From the NCBI GenBank assembly GCA_035048815.1, contig JAUCBN010000012.1, forward strand, positions 14,418,501 to 14,482,500: a DNA stretch of 64,000 bases, in the 5' to 3' direction. The stretch comes from Abelmoschus esculentus. Its lineage: Eukaryota; Streptophyta; Magnoliopsida; Malvales; Malvaceae. The notes under the pieces were generated by a model that was not told the DNA's origin, did not search any database, and saw only the letters and a program-made list of their open reading frames with translations. Of the stretch, positions 32,141 to 42,993 are shown in pieces. Every line of letters starts with the position of its first letter. Position 1 is the first letter of the stretch. The translations under genes were made by a program, and so were the position numbers.

Positions 32141-32259
32141 GGGGTGCAACATTAGGATTTCCCAAGAGGTCACCCATCCTAGTACTACTCTCGCCCAAGC
32201 ACGCTTAACTGCGGAGTTCTGATGCAATCCGGTGCATTAGTGCTGGTATGATCGCACCC
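32141..32259 (-). rRNA. 5S: 5S rRNA gene, copy 114
   Basis: G108A, C107A, G102A, C95T, C35G, C34T. The 3' arm is damaged. Upstream spacer has a 4-bp deletion near 32350. Confidence 0.92.
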
Positions 32260-32420
32260 GTCAAGGAATGCGCGCTGAACGTACTAATAGGATCAACGGC
32301 GCGCGATTATGACTTGCGAGACTCTTTTAACATAAAAGCATGAGGGGGGACCGACAATCCGAATCAAAAATTAACTAAAAACATTAAAAAAAAATAGAGG
32401 GATAAAACCGAGTCGAAAAA

Positions 32421-32539
32421 GGGGTGCAACACGAGGACTTCCCAGGAGGTCACCCATCCTAGTACTACTCTCGCCCAAGCACGCTTGACTGCGGAGTTCT
32501 GATGGGATCCGGTGCATTAGTGCTGGTATGATCGCACCC
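32421..32539 (-). rRNA. 5S: 5S rRNA gene, copy 115
   Basis: Only T53C. Confidence 0.96.
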
Positions 32540-32703
32540 GTCAAGGAATGCGCGCTGAACGTACTAATAGGATCAACGACGCGCGATTATGACTTGCGAG
32601 ACTGTTTTAACATAAAAGCACGAGGGGGGATGTACCGACAATCCGAACCAAAAATTAACTAAAAACATTAAAAAAAATAGAGGGATAAAACCGAGTCGAA
32701 AAA

Positions 32704-32822
32704 TGGGAGCAACACGAGGACTTCCCTGGAGGTCACCCATCCTAGTACTACTCTCGCCCAAGCACGCTTAGCTGCGGAGTTATGATGCGATCCGCTGCAT
32801 TAGTGCTGGTATGATCGCACCC
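32704..32822 (-). rRNA. 5S: 5S rRNA gene, copy 116
   Basis: C119A, A115T (breaks the U4-A115 pair), T96A, T52C, G41T, C35G, C28G. Probably impaired. Confidence 0.92.
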
Positions 32823-32989
32823 GTCAAGGAATTCGCGCTGAACGTACTAATAGGATCAACGGCGCGCGATTATGACTTGCGAGACTCTTTTAACATAAAA
32901 GCACGACGGGGGACGTACCGACAATCCGAACCAAAAATTAACTAAAAACATTAAAAAAAAAAATAGAGGGATAAAACCGAGTCGAAAAA

Positions 32990-33108
32990 GGGGTGCAACA
33001 CGAGGACTTCCCAAGAGGTCACCCATTCTAGTACTACTCTCGCCCAAGCACGCTTGACTGCGGAGTTCTGATGGGATCCGGTGCATTAGTGTCGGTATGA
33101 TCGCACCC
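32990..33108 (-). rRNA. 5S: 5S rRNA gene, copy 117
   Basis: C95T, G82A, T53C, G17A, A16G. Confidence 0.94.
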
Positions 33109-33273
33109 GTCAAGGAATGCGCGCTGAACGTACTTATAGGATCAACGGCGCGCGATTATGACTTGCGAGACTCTTTTAACATAAAAGCATGAGGGGGGAC
33201 GTACCGACAATCCGAACCAAAAATTAACTAAAAACATTAAAAAAAAATAGAGGGATAAAACCGAGTCGAAAAA

Positions 33274-33392
33274 GGGGTGCAACACGAGGACTTCCAAGAA
33301 GGTCACCCATCCTAGTACTACTCTCGCCCAAGCACGCTTAACTGCGGAGTTCTGATGGGATCCGATGCATTAGTGCTGGTATGATCGCACCC
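33274..33392 (-). rRNA. 5S: 5S rRNA gene, copy 118 (L/M-like)
   Basis: G97T and C94T as in class L, C28T as in class M. Confidence 0.94.
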
Positions 33393-33558
33393 GTCAAGGA
33401 ATGCGCGCTGAACGTACTAATAGGATCAACGGCGCGCGATTATGACTTGCGAGACTCTTTTAACATAAAAGCACGAGGGGGGACGTACCGACAATCCGAA
33501 TCAAAAATTAACTAAAAACATTAAAAAAAAAATAGAGGGATAAAACCGAGTCGAAAAA

Positions 33559-33677
33559 GGGGTGCAACACGATGACTTCCCAAGAGGTCACCCATCCTAG
33601 TACTGCTCTCACCCAAGCACACTTAACTGCGGAGTTTTGATGGGAACCGGTGCATTACTGCTGGTTTGATCGCACCC
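33559..33677 (-). rRNA. 5S: 5S rRNA gene, copy 119 (class N, likely pseudogene)
   Basis: C105A, C95T, T73C, C67T (IE), C57T (box A), G41A, A32T, C20G, T12A. Many changes in both the promoter boxes and the RNA. Confidence 0.9.
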
Positions 33678-33842
33678 GTAAAGGAATGCGCGCTGAACGT
33701 ACTAATAGGATCAACGACGCGCGATTATGACTTGCGAGACTCTTTTAACATAAAAGCACGAGGGGGGACGTACCGACAATCCGAACCAAAAATTAACTAA
33801 AAACATTAAAAAAAAATAGAGGGATAAAACCGAGTCGAAAAA

Positions 33843-33961
33843 GGGGTGCAACACGAGGACTTCCCAGGAGGTCACCCATCCTAGTGCTACTCTCGCCCAA
33901 GCACGCTTAACTACGGAGTTCTGATGGGATCCGGTGCATTAGTACCGGTATGATCGCACCC
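33843..33961 (-). rRNA. 5S: 5S rRNA gene, copy 120 (class O)
   Basis: T76C, C49T, C18T, A16G. Confidence 0.94.
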
Positions 33962-34126
33962 GTTAAGGAATGCGCGCTGAACGTACTAATAGGATCAACG
34001 GCGCGCGATTATGACTTGCGAGACTCTTTTAACATAAAAGCATGAGGGGGGACGTACCGGCAATCCGAACCAAAAATTAACTAAAAACATTAAAAAAAAA
34101 TAGAGGGATAAAACCGAGTCGAAAAA

Positions 34127-34245
34127 GGGGTGCAACACAAGGACTTCCCAGGAGGTCACCCATCCTAGTACTACTCTCGCCCAAGCACGCTTGACTGCGG
34201 AGTTCTGATGGGATCCGGTGCATTAGTGTCGGTATGATCGCACCC
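34127..34245 (-). rRNA. 5S: 5S rRNA gene, copy 121 (class P)
   Basis: C107T, T53C, G17A, A16G. Confidence 0.94.
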
Positions 34246-34409
34246 GTTAAGGAATGCGCGCTGAACGTACTAATAGGATCAACGGCGCGCGATTATGACT
34301 TGCGAGACTCTTTTAACATAAAAGCATGAGGGGGGACGTACCGGCAATCCGAACCAAAAATTAACTAAAAACATTAAAAAAAATAGAGGGATAAAACCGA
34401 GTCGAAAAA

Positions 34410-34528
34410 GGGGTGCAACACGAGGACTTCCCAGGAGGTCACCCATCCTAGTACTACTCTCGCCCAAGCACGCTTGACTGCGGAGTTCTGATGGGATCCG
34501 GTGCATTAGTGCTGGTATGATCGCACCC
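34410..34528 (-). rRNA. 5S: 5S rRNA gene, copy 122 (class Q)
   Basis: Only T53C. Confidence 0.96.
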
Positions 34529-34693
34529 GTCAAGGAATGCGCGCTGAACGTACTAATAGGATCAACGGCGCGCGATTATGACTTGCGAGACTCTTTTAAC
34601 ATAAAAGCACGAGGGGGGACGTACCGACAATCCGAACCAAAAATTAACTAAAAACATTAAAAAAAAATAGAGGGATAAAACCGAGTCGAAAAA

Positions 34694-34812
34694 GGGGTGC
34701 AACACGAGGACTTCCAAGAAGGTCACCCATCCTAGTACTACTCTCTCCCAAGCACGCTTAACTGCGGAGTTCTGATGGGATCCGGTGCATTAGTGCTGGT
34801 ATGATCGCACCC
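34694..34812 (-). rRNA. 5S: 5S rRNA gene, copy 123 (class L)
   Basis: G97T, C94T, C67A in IE. Confidence 0.94.
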
Positions 34813-34978
34813 GTTAAGGAATGCGCGCTGAACGTACTAATAGGCTCAACGGCGCGCGATTATGACTTGCAAGACTCTTTTAACATGAAAGCACGAGGGG
34901 GGACGTACCGACAATCCGAACCAACAATTAACTAAAAACATTAAAAAAAAAATAGAGGGATAAAACAGAGTCGAAAAA

Positions 34979-35097
34979 GGGGTGCAACACGAGGACTTCC
35001 TAGGAGGTCACCCATCCTAGTACTACTCTCGCCCAAGCACGCTTAACTGCGGAGTTCTGATGGGATCCGATGCATTAGTGCTGGTATGATCGCACCC
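34979..35097 (-). rRNA. 5S: 5S rRNA gene, copy 124 (class M)
   Basis: G97A, C28T; boxes A and IE intact. Confidence 0.95.
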
Positions 35098-35263
35098 GTC
35101 AAGGAATGCGCGCTGAACGTACTAATAGGATCAACGGCGCGCGATTATGACTTGCGAGACTCTTTTAACATAAAAGCACGAGGGGGGACGTACCGACAAT
35201 CCGAATCAAAAATTAACTAAAAACATTAAAAAAAAAATAGAGGGATAAAACCGAGTCGAAAAA

Positions 35264-35382
35264 GGGGTGCAACACGATGACTTCCCAAGAGGTCACCCAT
35301 CCTAGTACTGCTCTCACCCAAGCACACTTAACTGCGGAGTTTTGATGGGAACCGGTGCATTAGTGCTGGTTTGATCGCACCC
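35264..35382 (-). rRNA. 5S: 5S rRNA gene, copy 125 (class N, likely pseudogene)
   Basis: C105A, C95T, T73C, C67T, C57T, G41A, A32T, T12A. BamHI site lost. Confidence 0.9.
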
Positions 35383-35548
35383 GTCAAGGAATGCGCGCTG
35401 AACGTACTAATAGGATCAACGACGCGCGATTATGACTTGCGAGACTCTTTTAACATAAAAGCACGAGGGGGGACGTACCGACAATCCGAACCAAAAATTA
35501 ACTAAAAACATTAAAAAAAAAATAGAGGGATAAAACCGAGTCGAAAAA

Positions 35549-35667
35549 GGGGTGCAACACGAGGACTTCCCAGGAGGTCACCCATCCTAGTGCTACTCTC
35601 GCCCAAGCACGCTTAACTGCGGAGTTCTGATGGGATCCGGTGCATTAGTACCGGTATGATCGCACCC
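35549..35667 (-). rRNA. 5S: 5S rRNA gene, copy 126 (class O)
   Basis: T76C, C18T, A16G. Confidence 0.95.
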
Positions 35668-35832
35668 GTTAAGGAATGCGCGCTGAACGTACTAATAGGA
35701 TCAACGGCGCGCGATTATGACTTGCGAGACTCTTTTAACATAAAAGCATGAGGGGGGACGTACCGGCAATCCGAACCAAAAATTAACTAAAAACATTAAA
35801 AAAAAATAGAGGGATAAAACCGAGTCGAAAAA

Positions 35833-35951
35833 GGGGTGCAACACGAGGACTTCCCAGGAGGTCACCCATCCTAGTACTACTCTCGCCCAAGCACGCTTAA
35901 CTGCGGAGTTCTGATGGGATCCGGTGCATTAGTGTCGGTATGATCGCACCC
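35833..35951 (-). rRNA. 5S: 5S rRNA gene, copy 127 (class P)
   Basis: G17A, A16G; boxes A, IE and C intact. Confidence 0.95.
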
Positions 35952-36115
35952 GTTAAGGAATGCGCGCTGAACGTACTAATAGGATCAACGGCGCGCGATT
36001 ATGACTTGCGAGACTCTTTTAACATAAAAGCATGAGGGGGGACGTACCGGCAATCCGAACCAAAAATTAACTAAAAACATTAAAAAAAATAGAGGGATAA
36101 AACCGAGTCGAAAAA

Positions 36116-36234
36116 GGGGTGCAACACGAGGACTTCCCAGGAGGTCACCCATCCTAGTACTACTCTCGCCCAAGCACGCTTGACTGCGGAGTTCTGATGG
36201 GATCCGGTGCATTAGTGCTGGTATGATCGCACCC
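36116..36234 (-). rRNA. 5S: 5S rRNA gene, copy 128 (class Q)
   Basis: Only T53C. Confidence 0.96.
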
Positions 36235-36398
36235 GTCAAGGAATGCGCGCTGAACGTACTAATAGGATCAACGGCGCGCGATTATGACTTGCGAGACTCT
36301 TTTAACATAAAAGCACGAGGGGGGACGTACCGACAATCCGAACCAAAAATTAACTAAAAACATTAAAAAAAATAGAGGGATAAAACCGAGTCGAAAAA

Positions 36399-36517
36399 GG
36401 GGTGCAACACGAGGACTTCCAAGAAGGTCACCCATCCTAGTACTACTCTCTCCCAAGCACGCTTAACTGCGGAGTTCTGATGGGATCCGGTGCATTAGTG
36501 CTGGTATGATCGCACCC
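36399..36517 (-). rRNA. 5S: 5S rRNA gene, copy 129 (class L)
   Basis: G97T, C94T, C67A. Confidence 0.94.
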
Positions 36518-36683
36518 GTCAAGGAATGCGCGCTGAACGTACTAATAGGCTCAACGGCGCGCGATTATGACTTGCAAGACTCTTTTAACATGAAAGCACG
36601 AGGGGGGACGTACCGACAATCCGAACCAACAATTAACTAAAAACATTAAAAAAAAAATAGAGGGATAAAACAGAGTCGAAAAA

Positions 36684-36802
36684 GGGGTGCAACACGAGGA
36701 CTTCCTAGGAGGTCACCCATCCTAGTACTACTCTCGCCCAAGCACGCTTAACTGCGGAGTTCTGATGGGATCCGATGCATTAGTGCTGGTATGATCGCAC
36801 CC
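36684..36802 (-). rRNA. 5S: 5S rRNA gene, copy 130 (class M)
   Basis: G97A, C28T. Confidence 0.95.
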
Positions 36803-36967
36803 GTCAAGGAATGCGCGCTGAACGTACTAATAGGATCAACGGCGCGCGATTATGACTTGCGAGACTCTTTTAACATAAAAGCACGAGGGGGGACGTACCG
36901 ACAATCCGAATCAAAAATTAACTAAAAACATTAAAAAAAAATAGAGGGATAAAACCGAGTCGAAAAA

Positions 36968-37086
36968 GGGGTGCAACACGATGACTTCCCAAGAGGTCAC
37001 CCATCCTAGTACTGCTCTCACCCAAGCACACTTAACTGCGGAGTTTTGATGGGAACCGGTGCATTAGTGCTGGTTTGATCGCACCC
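36968..37086 (-). rRNA. 5S: 5S rRNA gene, copy 131 (class N, likely pseudogene)
   Basis: Same eight changes as copy 125. Confidence 0.9.
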
Positions 37087-37251
37087 GTCAAGGAATGCGC
37101 GCTGAACGTACTAATAGGATCAACGACGCGCGATTATGACTTGCGAGACTCTTTTAACATAAAAGCACGAGGGGGGACGTACCGACAATCCGAACCAAAA
37201 ATTAACTAAAAACATTAAAAAAAAATAGAGGGATAAAACCGAGTCGAAAAA

Positions 37252-37370
37252 GGGGTGCAACACGAGGACTTCCCAGGAGGTCACCCATACTAGTGCTACT
37301 CTCGCCCAAGCACGCTTAACTGCGGAGTTCTGATGGGATCCGGTGCATTAGTATCGGTATGATCGCACCC
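37252..37370 (-). rRNA. 5S: 5S rRNA gene, copy 132 (class O)
   Basis: G82T (box C), T76C, C18T, G17A, A16G. Confidence 0.93.
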
Positions 37371-37534
37371 GTTAAGGAATGCGCGCTGAACGTACTAATA
37401 GGATCAACGGCGCGCGATTATGACTTGCGAGACTCTTTTAACATAAAAGCATGAGGGGGGACGTACCGGCAATCCGAACCAAAAATTAACTAAAAACATT
37501 AAAAAAAATAGAGGGATAAAACCGAGTCGAAAAA

Positions 37535-37653
37535 GGGGTGCAACACGAGGACTTCCCAGGAGGTCACCCATCCTAGTACTACTCTCGCCCAAGCACGCTT
37601 AACTGCGGAGTTCTGATGGGATCCGATGCATTAGTGTCGGTATGATCACACCC
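37535..37653 (-). rRNA. 5S: 5S rRNA gene, copy 133 (class P)
   Basis: C28T, G17A, A16G, C6T. Confidence 0.95.
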
Positions 37654-37817
37654 GTTAAGGAATGCGCGCTGAACGTACTAATAGGATCAACGGCGCGCGA
37701 TTATGACTTGCGAGACTCTTTTAACATAAAAGCATGAGGGGGGACGTACCGGCAATCCGAACCAAAAATTAACTAAAAACATTAAAAAAAATAGAGGGAT
37801 AAAACCGAGTCGAAAAA

Positions 37818-37936
37818 GGGGTGCAACACGAGGACTTCCCAGGAGGTCACCCATCCTAGTACTACTCTCGCCCAAGCACGCTTGACTGCGGAGTTCTGAT
37901 GGGATCCGGTGCATTAGTGCTGGTTTGATCGCACCC
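37818..37936 (-). rRNA. 5S: 5S rRNA gene, copy 134 (class Q)
   Basis: T53C, plus T12A, a mark otherwise seen in class N. Confidence 0.95.
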
Positions 37937-38101
37937 GTCAAGGAATGCGCGCTGAACGTACTAATAGGATCAACGGCGCGCGATTATGACTTGCGAGACT
38001 CTTTTAACATAAAAGCACGAGGGGGGACGTACCGACAATCCGAACCAAAAATTAACTAAAAACATTAAAAAAAAATAGAGGGATAAAACCGAGTCGAAAA
38101 A

Positions 38102-38220
38102 GGGGTGCAACACGAGGACTTCCAAGAAGGTCACCCATCCTAGTACTACTCTCTCCCAAGCACGCTTAACTGCGGAGTTCTGATGGGATCCGGTGCATTA
38201 GTGCTGGTATGATCGCACCC
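38102..38220 (-). rRNA. 5S: 5S rRNA gene, copy 135 (class L)
   Basis: G97T, C94T, C67A. Confidence 0.94.
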
Positions 38221-38386
38221 GTCAAGGAATGCGCGCTGAACGTACTAATAGGCTCAACGGCGCGCGATTATGACTTGCAAGACTCTTTTAACATGAAAGC
38301 ACGAGGGGGGACGTACCGACAATCCGAACCAACAATTAACTAAAAACATTAAAAAAAAAATAGAGGGATAAAACAGAGTCGAAAAA

Positions 38387-38505
38387 GGGGTGCAACACGA
38401 GGACTTCCTAGGAGGTCACCCATCCTAGTACTACTCTCGCCCAAACACGCTTAACTGCGGAGTTCTGATGGGATCCGGTGCATTAGTGCTGGTATGATCG
38501 CACCC
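38387..38505 (-). rRNA. 5S: 5S rRNA gene, copy 136 (class M)
   Basis: G97A, C61T in box A. Last copy of the 1.7-kb block series. Confidence 0.94.
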
Positions 38506-38670
38506 GTTAAGGAATGCACGCTGAACGTACTAATAGGATCAACGGCGCGCGATTATGACTTGCGAGACTCTTTTAACATAAAAGCACGAGGGGGGACGTA
38601 CCGACAATCCGAACCAAAAATTAACTAAAAACATTAAAAAAAAATAGAGGGATAAAACCGAGTCGAAAAA

Positions 38671-38789
38671 GGGGTGCAACACGAGGACTTCCCAGGAGGT
38701 CACCCATCCTAGTATTACTCTCGCACATTCACGCTTAACTGCGGAGTTTTGATGGGATCCGGTGCATTAGAGCTGGTATGATCGCACCC
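38671..38789 (-). rRNA. 5S: 5S rRNA gene, copy 137
   Basis: G75A, G65T, T62A and C61A in box A, G41A, A19T. Probably impaired. Confidence 0.92.
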
Positions 38790-38954
38790 GTCAAGGAATG
38801 CGCGCTGAACGTACTAATAGGATCAACGGCGCGCGATTATGACTTGCGAGACTCTTTTAACATAAAAGCACGAGGGGGGACGTACCGACAATCCGAACCA
38901 AAAATTAACTAAAAACATTAAAAAAAAATAGGGGGATAAAACCGAGTCGAAAAA

Positions 38955-39073
38955 GAGGTGCAACACGAGAACTTCCCAAGAGGTCACCCATCCTAGTACT
39001 ACTCTCGCCCAAGCACGCTTAACTGCGGAGTTCTGATGGGATCCGGTGCATTAGTACTGGTATGATCGCACAC
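38955..39073 (-). rRNA. 5S: 5S rRNA gene, copy 138
   Basis: C118T, C104T, C95T, C18T, G2T (breaks a helix I pair). Confidence 0.93.
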
Positions 39074-39238
39074 GTCAAGGAATGCGCGCTGAACGTACTA
39101 ATAGGATCAACGGCGCGCGATTATGACTTGCGAGACTCTTTTAACATAAAAGCACGAGGGGGGACGTACCGACAATCCGAACCAAAAATTAACTAAAAAC
39201 ATTAAAAAAAAATAGAGGGATAAAATCGAGTCGAAAAA

Positions 39239-39357
39239 GGGGTGCAACACGAAGACTTCCCAGGAGGTCACCCATCCTAGTACTACTCTCACCCAAGCAC
39301 GCTTAAGTGCGGAGTTCTGATGGGATCCGGTGCATTAGTGCTGGTATGATCGCACCC
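39239..39357 (-). rRNA. 5S: 5S rRNA gene, copy 139
   Basis: C105T, C67T (IE), G51C (box A). Confidence 0.94.
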
Positions 39358-39522
39358 GACAAGGAATGCGCGCTGAACGTACTAATAGGATCAACGGCGC
39401 GCGATTATGAATTGCGAGACTCTTTTAACATAAAAGCACGAGGGGGGACGTACCGACAATCCGAACCAAAAATTAACTAAAAACATAAAAAAAAAATAGA
39501 GGGATAAAACCGAGTCGAAAAA

Positions 39523-39641
39523 GGGGTGCAACACGATGACTTCCCAGGAGGTCACCAATCCTAGTACTACTCTCGCCCAAGCACGCTTAACTACGGAGTT
39601 CTGATGGGATCCGGTGCATTAGTGCTGGTATGATCACACCC
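39523..39641 (-). rRNA. 5S: 5S rRNA gene, copy 140
   Basis: C105A, G85T in box C, C49T, C6T. Confidence 0.93.
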
Positions 39642-39804
39642 GTCAAGGAATGCGCGCTGAACGTACTAATAGGATCAACGGCGCGCGATTATGACTTGCG
39701 AGACTCTTTTAACATAAAAGCACGAGGGGGGACGTACCGACAATCCGAACCAAAAATTAACTAAAAACATTAAAAAAATAGAGGGATAAAACCGAGTCGA
39801 AAAA

Positions 39805-39923
39805 AGGGTGCAACACGAGGACTTCCCAGGAGGTCACCCATCCTAGTACTACTCTCGCCCAAGCACGCTTAACTACGGAGTTCTGATGGGATCCGGTGCA
39901 TTAGTGCTGGTATGATCACACCC
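39805..39923 (-). rRNA. 5S: 5S rRNA gene, copy 141
   Basis: C119T, C49T, C6T; internal boxes intact. Confidence 0.95.
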
Positions 39924-40086
39924 GTCAAGGAATGCGCGCTGAACGTACTAATAGGATCAACGGCGCGCGATTATGACTTGCGAGACTCTTTTAACATAAA
40001 AGCACGAGGAGGGACGTACCGACAATCCGAACCAAAAATTAACTAAAAACATTAAAAAAATAGAGGGATAAAACCGAGTCGAAAAA

Positions 40087-40205
40087 AGGGTGCAACACGA
40101 GGACTTCCCAGGAGGTCACCCATCCTAGTACTACTCTCGCCCAAGCACGCTTAATTGCGGAGTTCTGATGGGATCTGGTGCATTAGTGCTGGTATGATCG
40201 CACCC
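40087..40205 (-). rRNA. 5S: 5S rRNA gene, copy 142
   Basis: C119T, G51A, G30A. Confidence 0.95.
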
Positions 40206-40370
40206 GTCAAGAAATGCGCGCTGAACGTACTAATAGGATCAACGGCGCGCGATTATGACTTGCGAGACTCTTTTAACATAAAAGCACGAGGGGGGACGTA
40301 CCGACAATCCGAACCAAAAATTAACTAAAAACATTAAAAAAAAATAGAGGGATAAAACCGAGTCGAAAAA

Positions 40371-40489
40371 GGGGTGCAACACGAGGACTTCCCAAGAGGT
40401 CACCCATCCTAGTACTACTCTCGCCCAAGCACGCTTAACTACGGAGTTCTGATAGGATCCGGTGCATTAGTGCTGGTATGATCGCACCC
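40371..40489 (-). rRNA. 5S: 5S rRNA gene, copy 143 (class R)
   Basis: C95T, C49T, C36T; -1 T. Confidence 0.95.
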
Positions 40490-40655
40490 ATCAAGGAATG
40501 CGCGCTGAACGTACTAATAGGATCAACGGCGCGCGATTATGACTTGCGAGACTCTTTTAACATAAAAGCACGAGGGGGGACGTACCGACAATCCGAACCA
40601 AAAATTAACTAAAAACATCAAAAAAAAAATAGAGGGATAAAACCGAGTCGAAAAA

Positions 40656-40774
40656 GGGGTGCAACACGAGGACTTCCCAGGAGGTCACCCATCCTAGTAC
40701 TACTCTCGCCCAAGCATGCTTAACTACGGAGTTCTGATGGGATCCGGTGCATTAGTGCTGGTATGATCACACCT
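40656..40774 (-). rRNA. 5S: 5S rRNA gene, copy 144 (class S)
   Basis: G58A, C49T, C6T, G1A: the first transcribed base is altered. Confidence 0.94.
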
Positions 40775-40938
40775 GTCAAGGAATGCGCGCTGAACGTACT
40801 AATAGGATCAACGGCGCGCGATTATGACTTGCGAGACTCTTTTAACATAAAAGCACGAGGGGGGACGTACCGACAATCCGAACCAAAAATTAACTAAAAA
40901 CATTAAAAAAAATAGAGGGATAAAACCGAGTCGAAAAA

Positions 40939-41093
40939 AGGGTGCAACACGAGGACTTCCCAGGAGGTCACCCATCCTAGTACTACTCTCGCCCAAGCAC
41001 GCTTAATTGATCCTAGTACTACTCTCGCCCAAGCTCGCTTAATTGCGGAGTTCTGATGGGATCCAGTGCATTAGTGCTGTTATGATCGCACCC
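40939..41093 (-). pseudogene. 5S: 5S rRNA pseudogene, copy 145 (class T, 36-bp internal duplication)
   Basis: 155 nt long instead of 119, because the stretch from box A through IE to the edge of box C is doubled. C119T, G51A in both arms, C29T, C14A; -1 T. The two arms differ by one base (41034). Extra distance between the 5' box A and box C should disturb TFIIIA binding, and the RNA could not fold as normal 5S. Confidence 0.9.
40974..41045 (-). repeat. 36-bp direct duplication inside copy 145
   Basis: Arms 40974-41009 and 41010-41045, adjacent, one mismatch. Each contains box A and IE and starts at the edge of box C. Confidence 0.95.
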
Positions 41094-41257
41094 ATCAAAG
41101 AATGCGGGCTGAACTTACTAATAGGATCAACGGCGCGCGATTATGACTTGCGAGACTCTTTTAACATAAAAGCACGAGGGGGGACGTACCGACAATCCGA
41201 ACCAAAAATTAACTAAAAACATTAAAAAAAATAGAGGGATAAAACCGAGTCGAAAAA

Positions 41258-41375
41258 AGGGTGCAACACGAGGACTTCCAGGAGGTCACCCATCCTAGTA
41301 CTACTCTCGCCCAAGCACGCTTAACTGCGGAGTTTTGATGGGATCCGGTGCATTAGTGCTGGTATGATCGCACCC
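41258..41375 (-). rRNA. 5S: 5S rRNA gene, copy 146 (class U, 1-nt deletion)
   Basis: 118 nt: one G of the GGG at 97-99, at the edge of box C, is missing. C119T, G41A. Possibly impaired. Confidence 0.92.
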
Positions 41376-41540
41376 GTCAAGGAATGCGCGCTGAACGTAC
41401 TAATAGGATCAACGGCGCGCGATTATGACTTGCGAGACTCTTTTAACATAAAAGCACGAGGGGGGACGTACCGACAATCCGAACCAAAAATTAACGAAAA
41501 ACATTAAAAAAAAATAGAGGGATAAAACCGAGTCGAAAAA

Positions 41541-41659
41541 GGGGTGCAACACGAGGACTTCCCAGGAGGTCACCCATCCTAGTACTACTCTCGCCCAAGC
41601 ACGCTTAATTGTGGAGTTCTAATGGGATCCGGTGCATTAGTGCTGGTATGATCGCACCC
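41541..41659 (-). rRNA. 5S: 5S rRNA gene, copy 147 (class V)
   Basis: G51A, G48A, C39T; -1 T. Confidence 0.94.
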
Positions 41660-41824
41660 ATTAAGGAATGCGCGCTGAACGTACTAATAGGATCAACGGC
41701 GCGCGATTATGACTTGCGAGACTCTTTCAAAATAAAAGCACGAGGGGGGACGTACCGACAATCCGAACCAAAAATTATCTAAAAACATTAAAAAAAGATA
41801 GAGGGATAAAACCGAGTCAAAAAA

Positions 41825-41943
41825 GGGGTGCAACACGAGGACTTCCCAAGAGGTCACCCATCCTAGTACTACTCTCGCCCAAGCACGCTTAACTGCGGTG
41901 TTCTGATGGGATGCGGTGCATTAGTGCTGGTATGATCGCACCC
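41825..41943 (-). rRNA. 5S: 5S rRNA gene, copy 148 (class W)
   Basis: C95T, plus T45A and G31C (BamHI site lost). Confidence 0.94.
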
Positions 41944-42107
41944 GTCAAGGAATGCACGCTGAACGTACTAATAGGATCAACGGCGCGCGATTATGACTTG
42001 CGAGACTCTTTTAACATAAAAGCACGAGGGGGGAAGTACCGACAATCCGAACCAAAAATTAACTAAAAACATTAAAAAAAATAGAGGGATAAAACCGAGT
42101 CGAAAAA

Positions 42108-42262
42108 AGGGTGCAACACGAGGACTTCCCAGGAGGTCACCCATCCTAGTACTACTCTCGCCCAAGCACGCTTAATTGATCCTAGTACTACTCTCGCCCA
42201 AGCTCGCTTAATTGCGGAGTTCTGATGGGATCCAGTGCATTAGTGCTGTTATGATCGCACCC
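42108..42262 (-). pseudogene. 5S: 5S rRNA pseudogene, copy 149 (class T)
   Basis: Same 36-bp duplication and same arm mismatch as copy 145, with C119T, C29T, C14A and -1 T. Confidence 0.9.
42143..42214 (-). repeat. 36-bp direct duplication inside copy 149
   Basis: Arms 42143-42178 and 42179-42214, one mismatch. Confidence 0.95.
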
Positions 42263-42426
42263 ATCAAAGAATGCGGGCTGAACTTACTAATAGGATCAAC
42301 GGCGCGCGATTATGACTTGCGAGACTCTTTTAACATAAAAGCACGAGGGGGGACGTACCGACAATCCGAACCAAAAATTAACTAAAAACATTAAAAAAAA
42401 TAGAGGGATAAAACCGAGTCGAAAAA

Positions 42427-42544
42427 AGGGTGCAACACGAGGACTTCCAGGAGGTCACCCATCCTAGTACTACTCTCGCCCAAGCACGCTTAACTGCGGA
42501 GTTTTGATGGGATCCGGTGCATTAGTGCTGGTATGATCGCACCC
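42427..42544 (-). rRNA. 5S: 5S rRNA gene, copy 150 (class U, 1-nt deletion)
   Basis: Same deletion in GGG 97-99, C119T and G41A as copy 146. Confidence 0.92.
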
Positions 42545-42709
42545 GTCAAGGAATGCGCGCTGAACGTACTAATAGGATCAACGGCGCGCGATTATGACTT
42601 GCGAGACTCTTTTAACATAAAAGCACGAGGGGGGACGTACCGACAATCCGAACCAAAAATTAACGAAAAACATTAAAAAAAAATAGAGGGATAAAACCGA
42701 GTCGAAAAA

Positions 42710-42828
42710 GGGGTGCAACACGAGGACTTCCCAGGAGGTCACCCATCCTAGTACTACTCTCGCCCAAGCACGCTTAATTGTGGAGTTCTAATGGGATCCG
42801 GTGCATTAGTGCTGGTATGATCGCACCC
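42710..42828 (-). rRNA. 5S: 5S rRNA gene, copy 151 (class V)
   Basis: G51A, G48A, C39T; -1 T. Confidence 0.94.
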
Positions 42829-42993
42829 ATTAAGGAATGCGCGCTGAACGTACTAATAGGATCAACGGCGCGCGATTATGACTTGCGAGACTCTTTTAAC
42901 ATAAAAGCACGAGGGGGGACGTACCGACAATCCGAACCAAAAATTATCTAAAAACATTAAAAAAAGATAGAGGGATAAAACCGAGTCAAAAAA

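Larger units (their letters stand above)
33274..38505 (-). repeat. Six-unit higher-order repeat, about 1,705 bp, classes L-Q (copies 118-136)
   Basis: The order L (G97T, C94T, C67A), M (G97A), N (eight changes), O (T76C, C18T, A16G), P (G17A, A16G), Q (T53C) appears as copies 123-128, 129-134 and, cut short, 135-136. Copies 118-122 are a diverged earlier block. Gene starts shift by 1,702-1,706 bp. The heavily mutated class N copy is carried in each block. Confidence 0.87.
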
